This document shows, piece after piece, positions 24,351 to 33,925 of a DNA stretch of 44,764 nt. A program made the position numbers and the translations under genes. Every line of letters starts with the position of its first letter. Position 1 is the first letter of the stretch. Source of the stretch: Streptomycetaceae bacterium (GTDB lineage: Bacteria; Actinomycetota; Actinomycetes; Streptomycetales; Streptomycetaceae); the NCBI GenBank assembly GCA_019243445.1, contig JAFAUH010000058.1, forward strand, positions 1 to 44,764, read 5' to 3'. The notes beneath the pieces are model-generated. The model ran no database searches, was not told the origin of the DNA, and saw only the letters and a program-made list of their open reading frames with translations.

Positions 24351-26384
24351 TCAGGTTTTGATGCGGTTGGTCAGCTCGGTGACCTGGTTGTAGATGGACC
24401 GGCGCTCGGCCATCAGCGCGCGGATCTTGCGGTCCGCATGCATCACCGTCGTGTGGTCCCGACCGCCGAAGAGCGCCCCGATCTTCGGTAGCGACAGGTC
24501 GGTCAGCTCTCGACACAAGTACATGGCGATCTGCCGGGCCGTGACGAGGACGCGGCTGCGCGACGAGCCGCACAGGTCGTCGACAGTCAGCCCGAAGTAC
24601 GCGGCAGTCTCCGCCATGATCGAGTTTGCGCTGATCTCTGGCACCGCGTCCTCGCCACCTGGGATCAGGTCCTTCAACACGATCTCGGTGAGCTGCAGGT
24701 CGACCGGTTGCCGGTTGAGGCTCGCGAAGGCCGTCACCCGGATCAGTGCGCCTTCGAGCTCGCGGATATTGCGGGAGATGCGCGACGCGATGAATTCGAG
24801 CACCTCGGGTGGCGCATTGAGCTGCTCCTGCACCGCCTTCTTCCGCAGGATCGCGATCCGGGTTTCCAGCTCGGGCGGCTGGACGTCGGTGATCAGGCCC
24901 CACTCGAAGCGGTTGCGGAGGCGGTCCTCCAGCGTCACCAGCTGCTTGGGCGGCCGATCGGAGGAGAGCACGATCTGCTTGTTGGCGTTGTGCAGGGTGT
25001 TGAAGGTGTGGAAGAACTCCTCTTGCGTCGACTCCTTGCTCGCGAGGAACTGGATGTCGTCGACGAGCAGGATGTCCATGTCCCGGTAGCGCTTGCGGAA
25101 GGCGTCCTGCTTGCCGTCCCGGATGGAGTTGATGAACTCGTTGGTGAACTCCTCCGAGCTCACATAGCGCACACGCGTGCCCGGATACAGGCTGCGTGCG
25201 TAGTGCCCGATGGCGTGCAGCAGGTGCGTCTTGCCGAGGCCGGACTCACCGTAGATGAACAGGGGGTTGTAGGCCTTGGCAGGGGCCTCGGCGACGGCGA
25301 CAGCCGCGGCATGCGCGAAGCGGTTGGACGCTCCGATGACGAAGGTGTCGAAGAGGTACTTCGGATTCAGCCGGGCAGTCGGCTCGCCGGGACCGGGTGA
25401 TGGCGCGGGCTGCGCGGCGAGTGGGCGGGGGGCGCCGGGGGCGCCGGGGTGCCGACCACTGCCTGCGGAGCCGGGACCGCCCTGGCCCGGGCCAGGGCCC
25501 GGCTGGCCGCCGCGCTGAGGTGGCTGCGGGTACGTGGGCCGCTGCGGTGGGTAGTCCTGGTGGCTCGCTGGGAGATAGAGATCGCGTTCCCCGTACGAGG
25601 CGAGCCTCGGCTGCTGCCAGCCGCCGTGCCCATCCGTATTGTGTCCGCGATCCTGGCCCTGGGTTTGCCTCTGATTCTGGACGTGGTCATACGGGTCTGG
25701 GCCGACGGGGCGCTGCCAGCCGTCGGCGGTGTCCCGGCCGGAGGGGTAGTCGGGGTAGGCGCGGCGCATGGTCGGGCCGTTGGAGGCGGGTCCTCTGTTC
25801 GCCTCGCCGCGCCAGCGGCTCATGTCACCGTCGCCCGTTCCCAGGTTCCGCGGCTGGCTTGTGGTGCCGGAGGGGTGCCTCTCGAGCGGGGGCTCGGCCG
25901 CCCATTCCGCTTGCTCGCGCGGGTCGCTCGCCCGTTCTTGGTTCGCTTCTCCGCCCGTTCCCAGGTTCCGCGGCTGGTTTGTGGTGCCGGAGGAGTGTCT
26001 CTCGAGCGGGGGCTCGGCCGCCCATTCCGCTTGCTCGCCGCGCTGTTCCCCGTAGAAGGGCGTCTGGAGGAGGGAGGGCTGCGGGGCCGGGTGCTGCGGG
26101 GTGGGGACCTGCTCGGTGCCGGCATCGACGGTGATCGCGATGCGGATCGAGCGACCGAACTGCCGGCTGAGACCTTCGGTGATCAAGGGAAGCAGTCGGC
26201 CTTCGAGTACGCCCTTGGCGTATTCGTTGGGCACCGCGAGCAGTGCGGTGTCGGCGACGAGCGCGAGTGGTTGGGATGCTTTGAGCCACCGCTGATCCTT
26301 GGCCTCCACCCCTTGCCCCTCGGTGAGGAGCTGTTCGAGCACTCGTGGCCACACTGCGGCAAGATCGGCGGTTACATCAGCCAC
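24351..26384 (-). CDS. dnaA: Chromosomal replication initiator protein DnaA
   Basis: 677 residues from GTG 26384 ([20 protein letters not shown]), the start conserved in streptomycetes although its ribosome binding site is weak. Domain I covers about residues 1-85. Domain II (about 90-335) is very long, hydrophilic and Pro/Gly/Gln-rich, as in other streptomycetes, and contains a recent 40-residue duplication. Domain III is the AAA+ ATPase: Walker A GESGLGKT with K385, Walker [11 protein letters not shown], arginine-finger region [15 protein letters not shown]. Domain IV carries the DnaA signature [16 protein letters not shown] for box binding. Initiates replication at oriC immediately downstream. 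Confidence 0.97.
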   Translation of the reverse strand: MADVTADLAAVWPRVLEQLLTEGQGVEAKDQRWLKASQPLALVADTALLAVPNEYAKGVLEGRLLPLITEGLSRQFGRSIRIAITVDAGTEQVPTPQHPAPQPSLLQTPFYGEQRGEQAEWAAEPPLERHSSGTTNQPRNLGTGGEANQERASDPREQAEWAAEPPLERHPSGTTSQPRNLGTGDGDMSRWRGEANRGPASNGPTMRRAYPDYPSGRDTADGWQRPVGPDPYDHVQNQRQTQGQDRGHNTDGHGGWQQPRLASYGERDLYLPASHQDYPPQRPTYPQPPQRGGQPGPGPGQGGPGSAGSGRHPGAPGAPRPLAAQPAPSPGPGEPTARLNPKYLFDTFVIGASNRFAHAAAVAVAEAPAKAYNPLFIYGESGLGKTHLLHAIGHYARSLYPGTRVRYVSSEEFTNEFINSIRDGKQDAFRKRYRDMDILLVDDIQFLASKESTQEEFFHTFNTLHNANKQIVLSSDRPPKQLVTLEDRLRNRFEWGLITDVQPPELETRIAILRKKAVQEQLNAPPEVLEFIASRISRNIRELEGALIRVTAFASLNRQPVDLQLTEIVLKDLIPGGEDAVPEISANSIMAETAAYFGLTVDDLCGSSRSRVLVTARQIAMYLCRELTDLSLPKIGALFGGRDHTTVMHADRKIRALMAERRSIYNQVTELTNRIKT
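25832..26038 (-). repeat. In-frame 120-nt-offset duplication in DnaA domain II
   Basis: About 87 nt at 25832-25918 recur at 25952-26038 with only a few substitutions. Both encode [14 protein letters not shown](S/P)SGTT followed by (N/S)QPRNLGTG. The offset is exactly 40 codons, so the reading frame is kept, and the sequence after each copy (GEANQERAS, then GEANRGPAS) is also related. Confidence 0.9.
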
Positions 26385-26524
26385 GGTGCACGCTCTCTCG
26401 CTCGGTGGGTAGGTTCGCTCGGGTGGTGGAGAGGGCACCGACGTATCCCACGTAGGCGTGGTTCTCGGGAACTGCAAGAAGAGGGCAGGGCCGGGGTCGG
26501 GTCGGAAGGTGCCAGAGTCCAGCA

Positions 26525-26567
26525 ACGGTAGTAAGCACGGCCTACGTCGTTCAAATCGTTGTCCACA
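26525..26567 (-). promoter_or_regulatory. dnaA promoter with adjacent DnaA box
   Basis: On the minus strand: TTGAAC (plus 26549-26554), 18-nt spacer, TACCGT (plus 26525-26530), matching the HrdB-type pattern TTGACN/TANNNT. A perfect plus-strand DnaA box TTGTCCACA (26559-26567) sits 4 nt upstream of the -35, so DnaA could repress or tune its own transcription, as shown for other streptomycetes. Confidence 0.65.
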
Positions 26568-26645
26568 GGGGTGTGTGCAAATGTGACATGCGCGAGGACG
26601 GCGTGCTCGGCCGGGGTGGCCGGCGCGTTGGCGGCTGGACTCGGT

Positions 26646-26675
26646 TTGACCCGACGGCACAGCCACGCGTACCGT
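26646..26675 (+). promoter_or_regulatory. rpmH promoter
   Basis: TTGACC (26646-26651), 18-nt spacer, TACCGT (26670-26675). The -10 and spacer match those of the divergent dnaA promoter. It lies about 190 nt upstream of the rpmH start. Confidence 0.6.
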
Positions 26676-26862
26676 AACAAGGTCGAGTTGTCGATGGCGG
26701 TTGCCGCCTGTCTTCGAGGGCGCAGACCACCCGGTCGCCCGGCGTCATCGAAGAGCGGTGCACCTGAGGCGTATCGCGAGAGCTTCGTGGGCGCACGGTG
26801 ACAGCCAAGCGACGCCCCACGCACGTCTCCCCCGAGACACCAAGCATTCCTGGAGCCCCCGA

Positions 26863-27000
26863 GTGAGCAAGCGCACCTTCCAGCCGAACAACCGCCGCCG
26901 CGCCAAGACGCACGGTTTCCGGCTGCGTATGCGCACCCGTGCAGGCCGTGCCATCCTCGCGGCGCGTCGCGGCAAGGGCCGCGCCCGCCTGTCCGCCTGA
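26863..27000 (+). CDS. rpmH: Ribosomal protein bL34
   Basis: 45 residues from GTG 26863: [20 protein letters not shown], then [19 protein letters not shown]. Complete, highly basic large-subunit protein with the family signature. GGAG lies 8 nt upstream. First gene of the rpmH-rnpA-yidD-yidC-jag-rsmG run. Confidence 0.97.
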   Translation: MSKRTFQPNNRRRAKTHGFRLRMRTRAGRAILAARRGKGRARLSA

Positions 27001-27016
27001 GCGCACAGGTCATGTA

Positions 27017-27418
27017 GTGCTGCCTGCCGAGAATCGGATGAGGCGGCGCCAGGACTTCGCGACCGCAGTACGACGAGGGCGCAGAGCTGGAAGCCCGCTT
27101 TTGGTCATACATTTGCGAGACAAGGTGTCCCTCCCGCCGGAGGCAGAAGGAGACACCAGGCACCCGCACGCTACGAGGGGGAGTGGTCCCCCGCCGCGTG
27201 CGGGTTTCGTCGTGAGCAAAGCCGTGGGCGGTGCCGTCCAGCGGAACCTGGTCAAGCGGCGGTTGCGGCATTTGGTGCGCGATCGGCTCTCACAGTTGCC
27301 CGAAGGTAGCCTGGTGGTCGTGCGAGCACTACCCGGCGCGGCGGGCGCGGATCACACACAGCTGGCCCGTGACCTGGACGTCGCGTTGAAGCGGCTCCTG
27401 GGAGGTGGCGCACGATGA
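27017..27418 (+). CDS. rnpA: Ribonuclease P protein component
   Basis: 133 residues from GTG 27017 ([20 protein letters not shown]), 16 nt after rpmH. Basic cofactor of the catalytic RNase P RNA in tRNA 5' maturation. The RNR motif region [20 protein letters not shown] is intact. There is an insertion of about 15 residues ([15 protein letters not shown]) before the core strand, common in streptomycete RnpA. Overlaps yidD by ATGA. Confidence 0.95.
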   Translation: MLPAENRMRRRQDFATAVRRGRRAGSPLLVIHLRDKVSLPPEAEGDTRHPHATRGSGPPPRAGFVVSKAVGGAVQRNLVKRRLRHLVRDRLSQLPEGSLVVVRALPGAAGADHTQLARDLDVALKRLLGGGAR

Positions 27419-27744
27419 AATATCCGCTGTTGTGGCTGATCAAGCTGTACCAGTGGACCGTCAGCCCGCTGCTCGGACCCGTATGCAAGTACTATCCTTC
27501 GTGTTCCCACTACGGGTATCAGGCCATCGCCGTGCACGGTGCGGTCAAAGGCATCGCCCTTACCGCTTGGCGCATTCTGCGGTGCAATCCGTGGTCTCTC
27601 GGCGGGGTCGACTACCCACCGTCGCGTAAGAGACCGCCGTGGCACGAACTGCTGCATACGGCGTGGCGCAACCGTCAGGGCGGTCACTCCGCCGACGAGG
27701 CCAGCGTGGCCGCCGACTCCCAGCCCCATGCCCAAGGAGCCTGA
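27415..27744 (+). CDS. yidD: Membrane protein insertion efficiency factor YidD
   Basis: 109 residues. ATG 27415 overlaps the rnpA stop. Conserved core [19 protein letters not shown], then [19 protein letters not shown], with three conserved cysteines. A small membrane-associated protein that assists YidC-dependent insertion. The C-terminal 30 residues are unconserved. Confidence 0.95.
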   Translation: MKYPLLWLIKLYQWTVSPLLGPVCKYYPSCSHYGYQAIAVHGAVKGIALTAWRILRCNPWSLGGVDYPPSRKRPPWHELLHTAWRNRQGGHSADEASVAADSQPHAQGA

Positions 27745-27747
27745 TCT

Positions 27748-28863
27748 GTGTCAACGATCCTCAGTCCCCTCTATACCGCTGTTTCCTGGATCATTGTCCA
27801 GTTCCACTCGCTCTTCAGCCTGATCTTTGATCCGAACAGCGGCTGGGCGTGGGGTCTGTCTATCGTCTCGCTGGTGATCTTGATCCGGATCTGCCTGATC
27901 CCGCTCTTCGTGAAGCAGATCAAGGCGACGCGGAACATGCAGGTGCTCCAGCCGAAGATGAAGGCGATCCAGGAGCGCTACAAGAACGACAAACAGCGTC
28001 AGTCCGAAGAGATGATGAAGCTGTACAAGGAGTCGGGTACCAACCCGCTCTCCAGTTGCTTGCCCATCATCGCTCAGTCGCCGTTCTTCATGTCGCTGTA
28101 CGGCGTGCTCCACAACATCGCCAGTGGCCACACGGTCGGTGTGATCGACGCCTCGCTGCTGGACAGTGCTCGCAAGGCCCACATCTTTGGTGCACCGCTG
28201 TCGGTGAAGTTCACCGACAGCGCGAGCAAGATCATGAGCCTGGGGGCCTCGACCACTGATGTCCGTGTGGTCACGGTCGCCATGATCGTGCTGATGTCGC
28301 TGTCGCAGTTCTACACGCAGCGCCAGCTGATGACAAAGAACGTTGACATGACGGTGAAGACGCCGTTCATGCAGCAGCAGAAGATGCTGCTGTACGTCTT
28401 CCCCGTCATGTTCGCGGCTTTCGGCATCAACTTCCCCGTTGGTGTTCTCGTTTACTGGCTTACCACCAACGTGTGGACGATGGGGCAGCAGATGTTCGTC
28501 ATCCGCCGCAACCCGACCCCGGGCAGCCTCGCATACAAGGAGCGCCAGGAGCGCCTGCGGGCCAAGGGCAAGATCGTTGACGAGTCGGCGGCGAAGGGAA
28601 GGACCGCTGCTGTTGAGGGCGCTCAGGCGGCCAAGCGGCAGCAACCGAAGCGTCAGACCAAGGCTCAGCGGCAGTCGGCAGGAGGCCAGGGTGTGACGAA
28701 GAGCGAGGTCAAGGCGGAGCAGTCGTCGGATGAACCGCAGGGCGCGAAGCCATCATCTGGGTCCGCATCGGGGTCCGGTCGGTCGGCCGGAGTCGGGCAG
28801 GCCAGGGGCGGCCAGCGCAAGGGCCAGGGCCAGCAGCGGTCCAGGCATCCATCGAAGAAGTAG
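27748..28863 (+). CDS. yidC: Membrane protein insertase YidC
   Basis: 371 residues from GTG 27748, 3 nt after yidD. Short Gram-positive form lacking the large periplasmic domain, with a five-helix core. The conserved groove arginine is R47 in [14 protein letters not shown], followed by the cytoplasmic hairpin [20 protein letters not shown]. After about residue 290 comes a long basic, Gln/Gly/Ser-rich tail that likely contacts ribosomes. Confidence 0.95.
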   Translation: MSTILSPLYTAVSWIIVQFHSLFSLIFDPNSGWAWGLSIVSLVILIRICLIPLFVKQIKATRNMQVLQPKMKAIQERYKNDKQRQSEEMMKLYKESGTNPLSSCLPIIAQSPFFMSLYGVLHNIASGHTVGVIDASLLDSARKAHIFGAPLSVKFTDSASKIMSLGASTTDVRVVTVAMIVLMSLSQFYTQRQLMTKNVDMTVKTPFMQQQKMLLYVFPVMFAAFGINFPVGVLVYWLTTNVWTMGQQMFVIRRNPTPGSLAYKERQERLRAKGKIVDESAAKGRTAAVEGAQAAKRQQPKRQTKAQRQSAGGQGVTKSEVKAEQSSDEPQGAKPSSGSASGSGRSAGVGQARGGQRKGQGQQRSRHPSKK

Positions 28864-28930
28864 CAAAAACAGCGAAGCAACAGCGCTCGTAGTGCCGAGT
28901 GGCGCAGCGTACATCGATAGGAGTTCATCT

Positions 28931-29440
28931 GTGACGGAAGGCAATACCCCCGTCGTCGAGGGCGAGCACGCCCTGAGCCGCCTCGAGCAGGAAGGGGAGA
29001 TCGCCGCCGACTACCTCGAGGGCCTGTTGGACATCGTTGACCTCGACGGTGACATCGACATGGATGTCGAGGGCGATCGCGCTGCCGTCTCGATCGTGAG
29101 CGAGGGGACTGGCCGTGATCTGCAGAAGTTGGTCGGCCGGGATGGTGAGGTGTTGGAGGCGCTGCAGGAGCTGACGCGTCTTGCAGTGCACCGTGAGACT
29201 GGTGAGCGTAGCCGCCTCATGCTGGACATTGCGGGGTTCCGGGCCCGCAAGCGCGAGGAGCTGACGGAGCTGGGCGTTAAAGCAGCCGAGGAAGCGAAGG
29301 GGACCGGTCAGCCGGTGAAGCTGCAGCCCATGACGCCGTTCGAGCGCAAGGTCGTTCACGACGCCGTGGCGGCGGCTGGACTGCGCAGCGAGTCCGAGGG
29401 CGAGGAGCCCCAGCGCCGGGTGGTCGTCCTGCCCGCGTGA
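28931..29440 (+). CDS. jag: Jag/KhpB-like KH-R3H RNA-binding protein
   Basis: 169 residues from GTG 28931, AGGAG upstream. An acidic N-terminus (EGNTPVVEGEHALSRLEQEG) leads to a KH-II domain (VSIVSEGTGRDLQKLVGRDG) and an R3H domain (MTPFERKVVHDAVAAAGLRS). Binds RNA; the family partners with KhpA and is coupled to yidC almost everywhere. 67 nt after yidC. Confidence 0.92.
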   Translation: MTEGNTPVVEGEHALSRLEQEGEIAADYLEGLLDIVDLDGDIDMDVEGDRAAVSIVSEGTGRDLQKLVGRDGEVLEALQELTRLAVHRETGERSRLMLDIAGFRARKREELTELGVKAAEEAKGTGQPVKLQPMTPFERKVVHDAVAAAGLRSESEGEEPQRRVVVLPA

Positions 29441-29511
29441 TGTGGTTCCGCTTGCGGAGAAGCGAACGGAATGCCCATCGCCGACAAGGTCGCAACTGAA
29501 GGGACGGTCCC

Positions 29512-30237
29512 GTGACGGAAGCGGCTGAGCTTCCCCCCGCGCCTGAGCAGGCGCGCGCGATCTTTGGTGATCGCTTCGCCGATGCGGTCCGGTACGCGGA
29601 GCTACTGGCTGATGCGGGGGTGCGCCGCGGGCTGATCGGGCCCAGGGAGGTGCCACGGCTCTGGGAGCGGCACCTGCTCAACTGTGCCGTCTTGTCCGAC
29701 GTGGTACCGGGCGATGTCTCTGTGTGTGATGTGGGCTCGGGCGCTGGCCTGCCAGGTATCCCGCTTGCGTTGGCCAGGCCCGATTTGCGGATCACCCTTC
29801 TGGAGCCGCTGTTGCGCCGTACGACCTTCTTGGATGAGGTGGTCAGGTTGCTGGGGTTGGACAACGTGACAGTAGTGCGCGGCCGCGCCGAAGAGATGAT
29901 CGGGCACCTCTCGCCCGTCGACGTAGTGACGGCGCGAGCCGTGGCGCCGCTCGACCGGCTGGCGGGTTGGGGTCTTCCTTTGCTGCGTCCGCACGGCGAG
30001 ATGCTGGCGCTCAAGGGGGATACCGCTGAGGACGAACTCAAGGCCGCCCGGGCAGCACTGAGCAAACTGGGAGCGGTGGAGTCCTCCGTGGTGCAAGCGG
30101 GAGCCGGGTTGATGGATCCGCCGTCAACGGTGGTGCGAGTGCTCGTCGGGGAGAGCCCTGGCGGGATACGGGCGGCGACCCGGCGAGCAAAGGCGCGTGC
30201 CAACCGTCAGGCGCAGGGCAGTCGTCGGCGTCGTTGA
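29512..30237 (+). CDS. rsmG: 16S rRNA (guanine527-N7) methyltransferase RsmG
   Basis: 241 residues from GTG 29512 behind AAGGGA. SAM-binding motif [20 protein letters not shown] and [15 protein letters not shown], then VVRGRAEE and [15 protein letters not shown]. Methylates G527 of 16S rRNA; loss of RsmG in streptomycetes gives low-level streptomycin resistance and raises antibiotic production. The C-terminus is basic. Confidence 0.95.
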   Translation: MTEAAELPPAPEQARAIFGDRFADAVRYAELLADAGVRRGLIGPREVPRLWERHLLNCAVLSDVVPGDVSVCDVGSGAGLPGIPLALARPDLRITLLEPLLRRTTFLDEVVRLLGLDNVTVVRGRAEEMIGHLSPVDVVTARAVAPLDRLAGWGLPLLRPHGEMLALKGDTAEDELKAARAALSKLGAVESSVVQAGAGLMDPPSTVVRVLVGESPGGIRAATRRAKARANRQAQGSRRRR

Positions 30238-30242
30238 TTGCG

Positions 30243-30264
30243 GGAGCACCCCGCCACGTGCTCC
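30243..30264 (+). terminator. rsmG terminator hairpin
   Basis: GGAGCAC (30243-30249) pairs with GTGCTCC (30258-30264) around an 8-nt loop, 5 nt past the rsmG stop; no U-run. Confidence 0.55.
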
Positions 30265-30330
30265 ATGTAAACGTTCAAAACGCCATATTTCGGAGTGTCG
30301 TTCGCTAACCGCGCGTCTACCTGTGCATCG

Positions 30331-30346
30331 TGTTTCACGTGAAACG
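30331..30346. promoter_or_regulatory. parS: parS site upstream of parA
   Basis: TGTTTCACGTGAAACG contains the perfect 14-bp palindrome GTTTCACGTGAAAC (30332-30345); only the last base departs from the 16-bp consensus. ParB binding site. Confidence 0.95.
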
Positions 30347-30422
30347 TCGCTCTCTTTTGCCGGGAATCCTTAGTCGCGACCATGTAGTGGCCGAGAATCA
30401 GGCTCGCAAGCCCCTTCATGTG

Positions 30423-30464
30423 GTGGACGCGTCCACAGATTCATCCACAGATTCATCCACAGGA
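30423..30464. repeat. 12-nt tandem array of DnaA-box-like units upstream of parA
   Basis: Three 12-nt units: GCGTCCACAGAT (30429), TCATCCACAGAT (30441), TCATCCACAGGA (30453). Each holds a 9-mer resembling a DnaA box; the last two fit the streptomycete consensus fully. The first overlaps a perfect palindrome GTGGACGCGTCCAC (30423-30436), which adds a box-like core in the opposite direction. Confidence 0.75.
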
Positions 30465-30497
30465 GAGGGGGGGTCGCTGGTTCACGACCCCGAAGGC

Positions 30498-31589
30498 ATG
30501 GCAGGCTCTGTGCATCGCGAGCCTGCAGTCGAGGAGAGTGAATCCTTGCGGTCCGACGTCAATGCCGCGGGGCCGATGGCCGATCCGGTTCCTGGCCCCC
30601 GTAGTGAATCGACAGAGAGAGATGTTTCACGTGAAACACTCCCTTCTATGCACGACACCCCGATCGGCCGAGCCGCCAAACTGGCGGTAGAGGCCCTTGG
30701 GCGGGCCGGTGAGGGACTCCCCCGCCCTGAACAAACCAGAGTCATGGTGGTCGCCAACCAGAAGGGTGGCGTGGGCAAGACGACTACAACGGTCAATCTC
30801 GCCGCTTCACTTGCCCTCCACGGAGGAAGAGTGCTGGTGGTGGACCTTGACCCTCAGGGCAATGCCTCCACCGCGCTCGGCATCGACCATCACTCCGAAG
30901 TGCCCTCTATCTATGACGTCTTGGTCGAGAGCAAGCCGCTCTCGGATGTCGTTCAGCCTGTACCGGATGTTGAGGGTCTCTTTTGTGCGCCGGCTACGAT
31001 CGACCTGGCGGGCGCCGAGATCGAACTGGTCTCGCTCGTAGCCAGGGAGAGCCGTCTGCAGCGCGCCATCGAGGCGTACGAACAGCCGCTGGACTATATC
31101 CTCATCGACTGCCCGCCGTCGCTGGGCCTGCTGACGGTCAACGCCCTCGTTGCCGGTGCCGAGGTGCTTATCCCGATCCAATGCGAGTACTACGCTCTGG
31201 AGGGGCTGGGGCAGTTGCTGCGCAATGTGGACTTGGTGCGCGGTCATCTCAACCCGAAACTGCACGTCTCGACGATCTTGCTCACCATGTACGACGGCAG
31301 AACCCGGCTCGCCGCGCAGGTTGCCGAAGAAGTGCGCAGCCACTTCGGCAAGGAAGTGCTGCGCACCAGCATTCCGCGTTCGGTGCGCATCTCAGAGGCA
31401 CCGAGTTACGGGCAGACGGTGCTCACATACGACCCGGGATCGAGTGGGGCGTTGTCCTATCTGGAGGCTGCGCGTGAGATGGCATTGCGCGGCCTCGAGG
31501 TCGACTGCGGATACCAGGGGCAGGAGTCCCATATGCCTCACCAGCACGGTAAGTACGAACAGCACAGCATGCCGGAGGGGATCAAGTGA
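30498..31589 (+). CDS. parA: Chromosome partitioning ATPase ParA
   Basis: 363 residues from ATG 30498 ([20 protein letters not shown]). The start is uncertain: the frame is open from GTG 30330, and ATG 30648 ([18 protein letters not shown]) is the shortest option. 30498 is chosen because streptomycete ParA N-termini resemble this stretch. Deviant Walker [15 protein letters not shown], then [31 protein letters not shown] and [16 protein letters not shown]. Works with ParB-parS to segregate and position origins, especially during sporulation. A parS site lies inside the gene and encodes DVSRET. ParB starts within the stop codon. Confidence 0.93.
   Translation: MAGSVHREPAVEESESLRSDVNAAGPMADPVPGPRSESTERDVSRETLPSMHDTPIGRAAKLAVEALGRAGEGLPRPEQTRVMVVANQKGGVGKTTTTVNLAASLALHGGRVLVVDLDPQGNASTALGIDHHSEVPSIYDVLVESKPLSDVVQPVPDVEGLFCAPATIDLAGAEIELVSLVARESRLQRAIEAYEQPLDYILIDCPPSLGLLTVNALVAGAEVLIPIQCEYYALEGLGQLLRNVDLVRGHLNPKLHVSTILLTMYDGRTRLAAQVAEEVRSHFGKEVLRTSIPRSVRISEAPSYGQTVLTYDPGSSGALSYLEAAREMALRGLEVDCGYQGQESHMPHQHGKYEQHSMPEGIK
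30623..30638. promoter_or_regulatory. parS: parS site inside the parA N-terminal coding region
   Basis: A perfect 16-bp TGTTTCACGTGAAACA. In the parA frame it encodes VSRET within DVSRETLPS, so the site is both coding and ParB binding. Confidence 0.95.
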
Positions 31590-32740
31590 GCGAACGACGC
31601 AGAGGCTTGGGCCGGGGGCTCGGAGCCCTGATCCCCACCGCGCCCACGGGCGAAGCGACATCAGCTGCTGGCACGGCGGGCAAGGCCGGTCCGCCGATCG
31701 GTACGGCCGCCACATCCCCCAGTACAGTACCTGTGCTCACTCCGGAGCGCGGGATCGCGGCCGCTAAGGTCGCAGGACTGATGGATGTCGGCGGCGTCGG
31801 CTCGGCTGCGGATATCCCCGTTTCACGGGAAATCAACGCGGTCCGGCCCGCCGATGCTTCCCAGGAGTTGACGGAAGATATCTCGGGGGTGCACTTCGCT
31901 GAGCTGCCTCTCGACTCGATCACTCCCAACCCGCGCCAGCCGCGTGAAGTGTTCGACCAGGATGCCCTGGCCGAGCTTGTTACCTCCATCAAGGAAGTCG
32001 GCCTTCTGCAGCCGGTCGTGGTCCGGCAGAGCGGTCCGTCCTCCTATGAGCTCATCATGGGTGAGCGCAGGTGGCGTGCGTGCCGTGAGGCAGGTCTGGA
32101 GCATATTCCGGCGATTGTCCGTGCCACGGACGATGAGAGGCTGCTCCTTGATGCTCTGTTGGAGAACTTGCACCGTGCTCAACTGAACCCGCTTGAGGAG
32201 GCGGCGGCGTACGACCAGTTGCTCCACGACTTCTCGTGCACTCACGAGGAACTCGCCGAGCGTATCGGACGCTCCCGCTCTCAAGTCTCCAATACACTGC
32301 GATTGCTGCGACTGTCCGCTTCCGTTCAGCGGCGGGTCGCAGCTGGTGTGCTCTCGGCGGGACATGCTCGTGCTCTCCTCGTGCTTGATGATGTCCAAGA
32401 GCAGGATCGGCTGGCCCAGCGGATCGTGGCCGAGGGGCTGTCGGTGCGGTCGGTCGAGGAGATCGTGGCCTTGATGGCGGCCGAACACGGCACCGTCAAG
32501 AAGCCCAAAGGACCGCGGGCTGGTAAGCGGGTGTCCCCCGCGCTCACAGATCTTGCCTCCCGGCTTTCCGATCGCCTCGAAACCCGAGTCAAGGTCGACC
32601 TCGGACAGCGCAAGGGAAAGATCGTCGTCGAGTTCGCCTCGATAGAGGATCTGGAGCGGATCCTGGGGACGATCGCCCCAGGCGAAGGCCGCGTGCTTCA
32701 GCAGGGGCTCACGTCGGAGTCAGACGACGATGCCGGATGA
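31586..32740 (+). CDS. parB: Chromosome partitioning protein ParB (CTPase/DNA-binding)
   Basis: 384 residues from GTG 31586, overlapping the parA stop (GTGA) behind GGAGGGG. N-terminal [16 protein letters not shown] is the ParA-contact peptide. The ParB/Srx CTP-binding domain has [13 protein letters not shown] and [14 protein letters not shown]. The parS-binding helix-turn-helix contains [20 protein letters not shown], and the C-terminus dimerises. Loads at the parS sites in this window. Confidence 0.96.
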   Translation: MSERRRGLGRGLGALIPTAPTGEATSAAGTAGKAGPPIGTAATSPSTVPVLTPERGIAAAKVAGLMDVGGVGSAADIPVSREINAVRPADASQELTEDISGVHFAELPLDSITPNPRQPREVFDQDALAELVTSIKEVGLLQPVVVRQSGPSSYELIMGERRWRACREAGLEHIPAIVRATDDERLLLDALLENLHRAQLNPLEEAAAYDQLLHDFSCTHEELAERIGRSRSQVSNTLRLLRLSASVQRRVAAGVLSAGHARALLVLDDVQEQDRLAQRIVAEGLSVRSVEEIVALMAAEHGTVKKPKGPRAGKRVSPALTDLASRLSDRLETRVKVDLGQRKGKIVVEFASIEDLERILGTIAPGEGRVLQQGLTSESDDDAG

Positions 32741-32750
32741 GGAGCTTGCA

Positions 32751-32786
32751 GGGTGGGTTGTATCCATAGCGGAATACATCCCACCC
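32751..32786 (+). terminator. parAB terminator
   Basis: GGGTGGGTTGTATCC (32751-32765) pairs with its near-complement at 32771-32786 around a 5-nt loop, followed by TTTG, 10 nt past the parB stop. Confidence 0.85.
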
Positions 32787-32867
32787 TTTGCGTGCTCGCA
32801 GTGTCGGCAATGTCGCGATCCGGTTACGATGCGATGAAGGATCGTTGGGAAATGAGGGCCTGAATCC

Positions 32868-33485
32868 ATGGGGCGTCGGCTCGATCCACTCACGCTGGAT
32901 AATCTTCCTGATCTGCCTAAGCGCTGCCGATCCTGCGTCTTCTGGGAGCTCGACCCCGTGAGTGGTGAGGCGGCGAGGCAAGCCGGCAAGCCGGAGCTGG
33001 AGAAGGAAGCATGGATCTCGGCTGTACTCCTGGAATGGGGGTCGTGCGGCCGGGTCGTTTATGTCGATGATGTGCCCGCGGGTTTCGTCCTGTACGCCCC
33101 TCCGGCGTATGTGCCGCGGTCGCTCGCTTTCCCCACCAGCCCGGTGTCGCCCGACGCGGTGCAGCTGATGACCTCCCGCATTCTTCCCGGGTTCCAGGGG
33201 CACGGGCTCGGCAGAGTGCTTGTACAGACGGTCGCCAAGGACTTGGTACGACGTGGCTTTAAGGCCATCGAGACGTTCGGTGACGCACGATGGGAGGAAC
33301 CGGGCTGCATCCTCCCCGCGGACCATCTCACTGCAGTGGGCTTTAAGACGGTGCGGCCGCATCCGCGCTATCCCCGTCTGAGGCTCGACTTGCGTTCCAC
33401 AATCTCCTGGCGGGAAGACGTCGAGATGGCGATCGATCGGCTGCTCGGTGCCGTCCAGAAGGAACCGGCACTGCGGCCGTTGTGA
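32868..33485 (+). CDS. GNAT-family N-acetyltransferase
   Basis: 205 residues from ATG 32868 (MGRRLDPLTLDNLPDLPKRC). The GNAT acetyl-CoA loop is seen in SRILPGFQGHGLGRVLVQTV, followed by FKAIETFGD. Four cysteines near the N-terminus and in SWREDV-preceding parts are not arranged as a clear metal site. Conserved after parB in streptomycetes; substrate unknown. The TGA stop is directly followed by a parS site. Confidence 0.88.
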   Translation: MGRRLDPLTLDNLPDLPKRCRSCVFWELDPVSGEAARQAGKPELEKEAWISAVLLEWGSCGRVVYVDDVPAGFVLYAPPAYVPRSLAFPTSPVSPDAVQLMTSRILPGFQGHGLGRVLVQTVAKDLVRRGFKAIETFGDARWEEPGCILPADHLTAVGFKTVRPHPRYPRLRLDLRSTISWREDVEMAIDRLLGAVQKEPALRPL

Positions 33486-33501
33486 TGTTTCACGTGAAAC
33501 A
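33486..33501. promoter_or_regulatory. parS: parS site abutting the GNAT stop
   Basis: A perfect 16-bp TGTTTCACGTGAAACA, extended to an 18-bp palindrome at 33485-33502. It begins at the base after the GNAT stop codon. Confidence 0.96.
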
Positions 33502-33507
33502 TGAAGA

Positions 33508-33533
33508 GACGGTGGGGGCTTTCCCCCACCGTC
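33508..33533. terminator. Bidirectional terminator between GNAT and trxA
   Basis: GACGGTGGGGG (33508-33518) and CCCCCACCGTC (33523-33533) form a perfect 11-bp stem with a 4-nt loop between convergent genes. Confidence 0.92.
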
Positions 33534-33547
33534 ATGTTTGAAAGTGC

Positions 33548-33877
33548 TCAGCCGATGAAGTCACCGAGGTCGCGCTCCAGCGCGGCCTTCGGTTTGGCGC
33601 CGACGATGGTCTTGACGACCTCGCCGCCCTTGTAGACATTCAATGTCGGGATGGACATTACGCCGTACTTGGCGGCGGTGGCTGGGTTCTCGTCAATATT
33701 CAGCTTGACGATGTCGATCTTCTCGCCGTGCTCGGCAGCGATCGCCTCGAGCGAGGGGGCGATCTGACGGCACGGGCCACACCACACAGCCCAGAAATCG
33801 ACGAGAACGGGCTTATCGCTCTTGAGGACGTCTTCTTCGAACGACGCGTCGGTCACGTGCTTCACAGCACCGGCCAT
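33548..33877 (-). CDS. trxA: Thioredoxin
   Basis: 109 residues. Active site WCGPC with C33 and C36, cis-proline region [11 protein letters not shown], and [10 protein letters not shown] context are canonical. Disulfide reductase recycled by TrxB, which is encoded 48 nt upstream in the same operon. Likely induced under thiol stress through the SigR promoter before trxB. Confidence 0.97.
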   Translation of the reverse strand: MAGAVKHVTDASFEEDVLKSDKPVLVDFWAVWCGPCRQIAPSLEAIAAEHGEKIDIVKLNIDENPATAAKYGVMSIPTLNVYKGGEVVKTIVGAKPKAALERDLGDFIG

Positions 33878-33925
33878 GGTGGCAGTCTCCTCAGATTGGG
33901 GCGGATCAGTTTGCGCCGAGTCCGG

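Larger units (their letters stand above)
26385..26862. other. Divergent dnaA-rpmH control region
   Basis: 478 nt without a credible gene. It separates dnaA (minus) from rpmH (plus), with one promoter for each direction and a perfect DnaA box between them, listed below. The remaining stretches would form long untranslated leaders: about 130 nt for dnaA and 180 nt for rpmH. No riboswitch motif was recognised. Confidence 0.6.

Noticed and set aside
31820-31833. parS-like GTTTCACGGGAAAT inside parB
   Set aside because: Two mismatches, including the central CACGTG that ParB needs; probably coding coincidence or a very weak site.
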